Origin: Aliiroseovarius sp.
GTDB taxonomy: Bacteria > Pseudomonadota > Alphaproteobacteria > Rhodobacterales > Rhodobacteraceae
Length of the DNA stretch: 37,774 nt
Direction: 5' to 3'
Assembly: GCF_030148435.1 (NCBI RefSeq)
Contig: NZ_JASBTN010000035.1
Span: 1 to 37,774 of the forward strand
Every line of letters starts with the position of its first letter. Positions within the stretch are counted from its first letter, which is position 1. A model generated the notes under the pieces. It saw only the letters and a program-made list of their open reading frames with translations. It did not search any database and was not told where the DNA came from. Of the stretch, positions 33,823 to 37,774 are shown piece after piece. A program made the translations under genes and the position numbers.

Positions 33823-34619
33823 CACGCCTCTTTCAGATCGACCCCGGGCGCATAGGCGATGAAGAACGGGTTTTCATAGATCGGCTTGCCATAGGTCAGC
33901 GGCGAATGGTCGTCGAAACGCACCACATCCCCGCCTGCGCCCTTCAGCACGGCGTGGCCGGCGGCGGTGTCCCATTCCATGGTGCGGCCGACACGCGGGT
34001 AGAGGTCGGCTTCGCCCGTGGCGACCAGGCAGAACTTCAGCGACGAGCCCGCCGATTTGCTGTCCTTGACCTTGTATTTGTTGATGTAATCCTCGGTCGC
34101 CTGATCGCGGTGCGACTTGGAGGCCACGATGTAGAGCGCATCATTGTCCGGTGTCGAGACGTGGATTTCCTTGACCCCCCCCATGGCGGCCTTGTCGAAG
34201 GGCCCGGCCTCTTCCACCGTGGACCCATCGGCGCGGGTAAAGAACATGCGGCCCTTGGCGGGAGCGTAGACCACACCGCGAATCGGGGTGCCGTCGACCA
34301 CATAGGCGATGTTCACGGTGAAATCGCCGCGGCGGTGGATGAATTCCTTGGTGCCGTCCAGCGGGTCGACGATCAGGAATTGCGCCGCAGAGGCGCCGTG
34401 GCTGTCCGCCTGCTCCTCGGTCACGAGCAGCACGTCGGGAAATTCGGCCCGCAGCCCGGCCGAAATCAGCGCATCCGCTGCTTCGTCGGCGGCCGTGACC
34501 GGGCTGTCGTCGGATTTCGACTTCACCTCGAAATCGTCCGAGTTGTAAATGTCCATGATCACGTCGCCTGCTTCCAGGGCCAGGCGGCGCATCACGATTT
34601 CAAGTTTCGCAAAATCCAT
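33822..34619 (-). CDS. cysQ: 3'(2'),5'-bisphosphate nucleotidase CysQ
   Basis: CysQ hydrolyses PAP (3'-phosphoadenosine 5'-phosphate), the by-product of sulfate assimilation and of PAPS-dependent sulfotransferases, to AMP. The 265-aa protein has the inositol-monophosphatase-fold metal motifs: TEEQ with E68, DPLDGTKEF at 85-93, and WDTAAGHAVL near residue 220. The TKEF ending is typical for CysQ, whereas inositol monophosphatase has TxNF. ATG 34619 has AAGGA upstream. It heads cysQ-kdsB-GT2. A PAPS-using sulfotransferase lies at 25383, so a supply-and-clean-up link is plausible. Confidence 0.92.
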   Translation of the reverse strand: MDFAKLEIVMRRLALEAGDVIMDIYNSDDFEVKSKSDDSPVTAADEAADALISAGLRAEFPDVLLVTEEQADSHGASAAQFLIVDPLDGTKEFIHRRGDFTVNIAYVVDGTPIRGVVYAPAKGRMFFTRADGSTVEEAGPFDKAAMGGVKEIHVSTPDNDALYIVASKSHRDQATEDYINKYKVKDSKSAGSSLKFCLVATGEADLYPRVGRTMEWDTAAGHAVLKGAGGDVVRFDDHSPLTYGKPIYENPFFIAYAPGVDLKEA

Positions 34620-34746
34620 TTCGGGGTTCCTTCGGCGGCGCGTGCGTGTGAGTTGATTACAGAAATCAGCCCCCTTATGCTGTGCGCGTAAGGGAACAGC
34701 AAGAATTCCCTGCAAATACTGTCGAGAGCAGGCAAGAGGCGGAGCA

Positions 34747-35571
34747 ATGTTTCAGGCCGACACACGGTATCGCACGACAACGCAAAGCGCGTTGGGCATC
34801 CTGGAGGTGATCTTTTTCGCCACCGCGCGCAGCGTGCGTAAAAGCCATCCAAACGCGATCGTCGGGCTGGCGATCAACATGATACAGACCATGACACTGG
34901 TCTTCGTCTTCTACATCATGTTCACCTTCCTTGGCCTGCGCGGTGTGGCGGTCCGTGGTGACTTCATGGTCTACATCATGTCCGGGATCTTTCTGTTCAT
35001 GACCCAGAACAAGGCGATGGGCGCGGTGCTGAGTTCCGAAGGCCCGGCTTCGCCGATGATGCAACACGCGCCGATGTCGACCTTCGTCTCCATCATCTCG
35101 AACGCGCTGGGTACGCTTTACATCCAGATCCTGTCGGTCTTGTTGGTGCTGTTCGTCTACAATGCGCTGACCGGGTCGGTCGCGATCGACAATCCTGTCG
35201 GCGCCTTTTCCATGTTGCTTCTGGCCTGGTTCGTCGGCGTGTCCGTGGGCCTGTGTTTCCTGGCCTTGAAACCGTGGTTTCCGCAGTTTGTCTCGATCGC
35301 GTCGACCATCTACATGCGGGCAAACATGCTGGCATCGGGCAAGATGTTCCTGGCCAATACGCTGCCTTTCTACATCCTGAAAATGTTTGACTGGAATCCG
35401 CTGTTTCACGTGATCGACCAGTCGCGCGGCTTTGCCTTCATCAACTACAACCCGCATTATTCCAATACGACCTATCCGCTGATCCTGGCATGCGTGCTGC
35501 TGGTGATCGGGTTCATGGGCGAAAGCTATACCCGCAAACATGCGTCAATGTCCTGGGGCGCCCGACGATAA
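34747..35571 (+). CDS. ABC-2-type polysaccharide export permease (KpsM-like)
   Basis: The 274-aa protein has about six membrane helices, including AIVGLAINMIQTMTLVFVFYIMF, VYIMSGIFLFMTQNKAMGAV, IQILSVLLVLFVYNAL and YPLILACVLLVIGFMGESY. The pattern is that of ABC-2 transporters for capsule or O-antigen (KpsM, Wzm). Its ATPase partner (KpsT/Wzt) is not adjacent; the downstream gene is a convergent repair enzyme, so the partner must be elsewhere. It is divergent from cysQ, with 127 bases for both promoters, and has GGCGGAG as ribosome site. Substrate probably a glycan made by the neighbouring glycosyltransferases. Confidence 0.8.
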   Translation: MFQADTRYRTTTQSALGILEVIFFATARSVRKSHPNAIVGLAINMIQTMTLVFVFYIMFTFLGLRGVAVRGDFMVYIMSGIFLFMTQNKAMGAVLSSEGPASPMMQHAPMSTFVSIISNALGTLYIQILSVLLVLFVYNALTGSVAIDNPVGAFSMLLLAWFVGVSVGLCFLALKPWFPQFVSIASTIYMRANMLASGKMFLANTLPFYILKMFDWNPLFHVIDQSRGFAFINYNPHYSNTTYPLILACVLLVIGFMGESYTRKHASMSWGARR

Positions 35572-35609
35572 CAAGGTTTTGACGGGGCAAGCGTCGGGGC
35601 GCCGTGCGC

Positions 35610-36230
35610 TCACTCCACCACCCGCATGGTGAGATTGATCCGCCCGCCTTCCTTCAGCAGCGACGAAGAGCCGGACCGGATTCGGTCCACCCCGTGATAG
35701 GCCAGCCGCGCGTCCCCTCCCAGGACCAGCACATCGCCCGAGTCCAGCCAGACCGACTGTGTCCTGCCGCCACGCTCGACCCCGCCGATGCGGAACAGAC
35801 CGGCATCCCCCAGCGAGATCGACACGACAGGAAAGGAAAAATCCGCCTCGTCCCGGTCCTGGTGCAGCCCCATGCGCGCGCCTTCACCATAGAAATTGAT
35901 CAGGCAGCAATCCGGGGCCCGGGTCGTCCCCGAGACAGCGCTCCAGACCTCCAGAACGCTGGCTGGGATCGGTGGCCAGGCCACGCCCGAAGGGTGGCGC
36001 CGCTCATAGCGGTAGCCGCGCCGGTCCGAATACCAGCCATAACGCCCGCAGGAGGTCATGCGCACGGACATCGGCCTGCCCCAGCGGGTTTCGGGCGAAA
36101 AGAAAGGCGCCGCGGTCACGACTTCGCGCAGGGCCGCAACCATTTCTGTTTGCGCTCCCGCGTCAAGGCGCCCCTTCCATAATTTGGCCCCTCCGATCTC
36201 CACATCCGGAGGGCCGAAAACCCCTTGCAT
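35610..36230 (-). CDS. AlkB-type Fe(II)/2-oxoglutarate DNA dealkylation enzyme
   Basis: This enzyme oxidatively removes methyl groups such as 1-methyladenine and 3-methylcytosine from DNA or RNA. The 206-aa protein matches E. coli AlkB in size and motifs: INFYGEGARMGLHQDRDE with H123 and D125 iron ligands, SISLGDAGLFRIGG, the third ligand H179 in LAYHGVDR, and the 2-oxoglutarate arginines in GRINLTMR. ATG 36230 begins MQGVFGPPDVEIGGAKLW, which aligns to the family start; the longer open frame upstream is basic, low in similarity and would run into the dnaK promoter. It is unrelated to the alkane hydroxylase of the same name at 5881. Confidence 0.9.
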   Translation of the reverse strand: MQGVFGPPDVEIGGAKLWKGRLDAGAQTEMVAALREVVTAAPFFSPETRWGRPMSVRMTSCGRYGWYSDRRGYRYERRHPSGVAWPPIPASVLEVWSAVSGTTRAPDCCLINFYGEGARMGLHQDRDEADFSFPVVSISLGDAGLFRIGGVERGGRTQSVWLDSGDVLVLGGDARLAYHGVDRIRSGSSSLLKEGGRINLTMRVVE

Positions 36231-36284
36231 CGGTAAAACCCCGAATTTGACTCGCTTTTTTGCCCCGCACCCCCGTTTTGAACG

Positions 36285-36312
36285 CTTGCAGGGCGCTTTT
36301 TGCCTACTTATA
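36285..36312 (+). promoter_or_regulatory. RpoH (sigma-32)-type heat-shock promoter of dnaK
   Basis: CTTGCA (36285-36290) and CTTATA (36307-36312) are spaced by 16 bases. This fits the alphaproteobacterial RpoH pattern CTTG-N16/17-CYTAT. The transcript would start near 36319-36320, about 105 bases before the dnaK ATG. No CIRCE element was found. Confidence 0.7.
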
Positions 36313-36323
36313 TACGCCGAGAC

Positions 36324-36350
36324 GCCGGGTTCGGACATTCCGAAACCGGC
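36324..36350 (+). promoter_or_regulatory. Stem-loop at the 5' end of the dnaK leader
   Basis: GCCGG (36324-36328) and TTCGG (36330-36334) pair with CCGAA (36340-36344) and CCGGC (36346-36350), giving ten pairs with one G/A mismatch and a five-base loop. It begins about five bases after the predicted transcript start, so it probably stabilises the 5' end or tunes expression. It is far from the ribosome site (AGAGG near 36410), so it is not a classic ROSE-type thermometer. Confidence 0.5.
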
Positions 36351-36424
36351 TTGAAATCTGGGATCAGGCGCCGGTGCTTGCCAAGGCCGGTTCCTTCAAC
36401 ATCGCCAATGAGAGGATTTTGAGC

Positions 36425-37774
36425 ATGGCCAAAGTCATCGGTATCGACCTCGGGACCACCAACTCCTGTGTCGCCATCATGGACGGCTCGCAGCCGCGAG
36501 TCATCGAAAACTCGGAAGGGACGCGCACGACCCCCTCCATCGTCGCCTTCAAGGACGACGAACGTCTGGTTGGCCAACCGGCCAAACGCCAGGCCGTCAC
36601 CAACCCGGACAACACCGTTTTCGCGGTGAAGCGCCTGATCGGCCGCAACATGAAAGACCCGGCTGTCGAGAAAGACAAGAAGCTGGTGCCCTATGCCATC
36701 GTCGACGGCGGCAATGGCGACGCCTGGGTCGAAGCGGCGGGTGAGAAATATTCGCCCAGCCAGATTTCGGCCTTCATCCTCGGCAAGATGAAAGAAACCG
36801 CCGAAAGCTACCTGGGCGAGGACGTCACCCAGGCCGTCATCACGGTTCCCGCCTATTTCAACGACGCACAGCGTCAGGCCACCAAGGACGCAGGCAAGAT
36901 CGCCGGCCTGGAGGTTCTGCGCATCATCAACGAACCGACCGCCGCCGCGCTGGCCTACGGTCTGGACAAGCAAGACACCCACACCATCGCCGTCTACGAC
37001 CTTGGTGGCGGCACCTTCGACGTGACCATCCTGGAAATCGACGAAGGCCTGTTCGAGGTGAAGTCGACCAACGGCGACACCTTCCTGGGTGGCGAAGACT
37101 TCGACATGCGCATCGTCCAGTACCTGGTCGATGAATTCAAGAAAGAGAACCAGGTCGACCTGTCCAAGGACAAGATGGCTCTGCAGCGCCTGAAAGAGGC
37201 CGCCGAGAAAGCCAAGATCGAACTGTCGAGCTCCTCGCAGACCGAAATCAACCAGCCCTTCATCTCGATGGGTTCGGACGGTGCGCCGCTGCACATGGTC
37301 ATGAAACTGACCCGCGCCAAGCTGGAAAGCCTGGTCGGCGACCTGATCAAGGCCTCGCTGAAGCCCTGCCAGGCCGCGCTGAAAGACGCCGGTCTGTCCA
37401 AGGACGACATCGACGAGGTGGTCCTGGTCGGCGGCATGACCCGCATGCCGAAGGTGATCGCCGAAGTGACCAAGTTCTTTGGCAAGGAGCCGCACAAGGG
37501 TGTGAACCCGGACGAGGTCGTCGCCATGGGCGCCGCCATTCAGGCCGGTGTTCTGCAGGGTGACGTGAAGGACGTGGTTCTGCTGGACGTGACCCCGCTG
37601 TCGCTGGGCATCGAGACCCTGGGTGGCGTGTTCACCCGCCTGATCGACCGCAACACCACGATCCCGACCAAGAAGAGCCAGATCTTCTCGACCGCCGAAG
37701 ACAACCAGAACGCCGTGACCCTGCGCGTGTTCCAGGGCGAACGTGAAATGGCCGCGGACAACAAGATCCTGGGT
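36425..37774 (+). CDS. dnaK: Molecular chaperone DnaK (Hsp70), 5' part
   Basis: DnaK is the main ATP-driven chaperone and a negative regulator of RpoH. The first 450 codons are present; the window ends at a codon boundary, before the substrate-binding domain is complete. Seen: [21 protein letters not shown] (residues 1-21), the conserved [41 protein letters not shown], the [10 protein letters not shown] adenosine motif, the interdomain linker [18 protein letters not shown], and the first strands of the substrate-binding beta-sandwich ([17 protein letters not shown]). No frameshift. GAGAGG lies upstream of ATG 36425, and the RpoH-type promoter at 36285 drives it. dnaJ would be expected just beyond the window. 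Confidence 0.97.
   Translation, partial: MAKVIGIDLGTTNSCVAIMDGSQPRVIENSEGTRTTPSIVAFKDDERLVGQPAKRQAVTNPDNTVFAVKRLIGRNMKDPAVEKDKKLVPYAIVDGGNGDAWVEAAGEKYSPSQISAFILGKMKETAESYLGEDVTQAVITVPAYFNDAQRQATKDAGKIAGLEVLRIINEPTAAALAYGLDKQDTHTIAVYDLGGGTFDVTILEIDEGLFEVKSTNGDTFLGGEDFDMRIVQYLVDEFKKENQVDLSKDKMALQRLKEAAEKAKIELSSSSQTEINQPFISMGSDGAPLHMVMKLTRAKLESLVGDLIKASLKPCQAALKDAGLSKDDIDEVVLVGGMTRMPKVIAEVTKFFGKEPHKGVNPDEVVAMGAAIQAGVLQGDVKDVVLLDVTPLSLGIETLGGVFTRLIDRNTTIPTKKSQIFSTAEDNQNAVTLRVFQGEREMAADNKILG

Noticed and set aside
36240-36424. CIRCE/HrcA operator before dnaK
   Set aside because: No TTAGCACTC-N9-GAGTGCTAA sequence was found; only the GCCGG/TTCGG stem-loop.

Overview
The window reads as a chromosomal segment of an alphaproteobacterium of the Rhodobacteraceae (Roseobacter-type). 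Evidence: high G+C, a CcrM-type GANTC methylase, a DciA-type DUF721 protein, DUF4170 beside the KDO transferase, nanoRNase NrnC, the lptC-lptA-lptB/hpf/ptsN block, a soeABC-like sulfite dehydrogenase, and a dnaK promoter that fits the alphaproteobacterial RpoH pattern. This is judged from protein and motif recognition only; no database search was run.

Layout. 1-1150: edge of a mobile or degraded region, with an unidentified C-terminal gene fragment, a serine recombinase that has lost its catalytic N-terminus, and a non-coding stretch carrying a tRNA-3'-end-like 11-mer. 1150-3250: small envelope proteins (pilin-like, a membrane-anchored winged-helix protein, two exported hypotheticals). 3280-5900: rnhB, ccrM with three GANTC sites in its promoter region, a three-hairpin structured segment ending in a terminator, and a GST. 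5880-9430: alkane monooxygenase alkB, mutY, a DUF721/DciA gene and a DsbA-like protein. 9480-12020: lpxK, a divergent waaA and DUF4170 (lipid A/KDO assembly). 12080-15250: an alpha/beta hydrolase and an arsJ-gap arsenate-detoxification pair. 15380-16380: a TrpD2/YbiB-like protein. 16390-21380: a BigR/SqrR-like ArsR repressor with the two-cysteine persulfide-switch spacing, followed by soeABC. 21450-25310: nrnC, lptC-lptA-lptB, hpf, ptsN, without the rpoN gene that often sits between lptB and hpf. 25380-34620: a leftward block of surface-polysaccharide genes (tandem-domain sulfotransferase, GT14, GT2, GT4, galU, GT2, kdsB, cysQ). 34750-37774: a KpsM-like export permease, a DNA-repair AlkB, and the first 450 codons of dnaK.

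How the genes connect. Three themes stand out. Outer-membrane and surface glycan construction: lpxK, waaA, kdsB, lptCAB, galU, the glycosyltransferases and the KpsM-like permease. Sulfur chemistry: persulfide sensing next to sulfite oxidation, and PAPS-dependent sulfation next to the PAP-recycling CysQ. Stress handling: arsenate efflux as 1-arseno-3-phosphoglycerate, HPF, DnaK, and MutY and AlkB repair. Apart from the left edge, gene order and style look like ordinary core chromosome with a few accessory modules; no CRISPR array, intact insertion sequence, rRNA or complete tRNA was seen.
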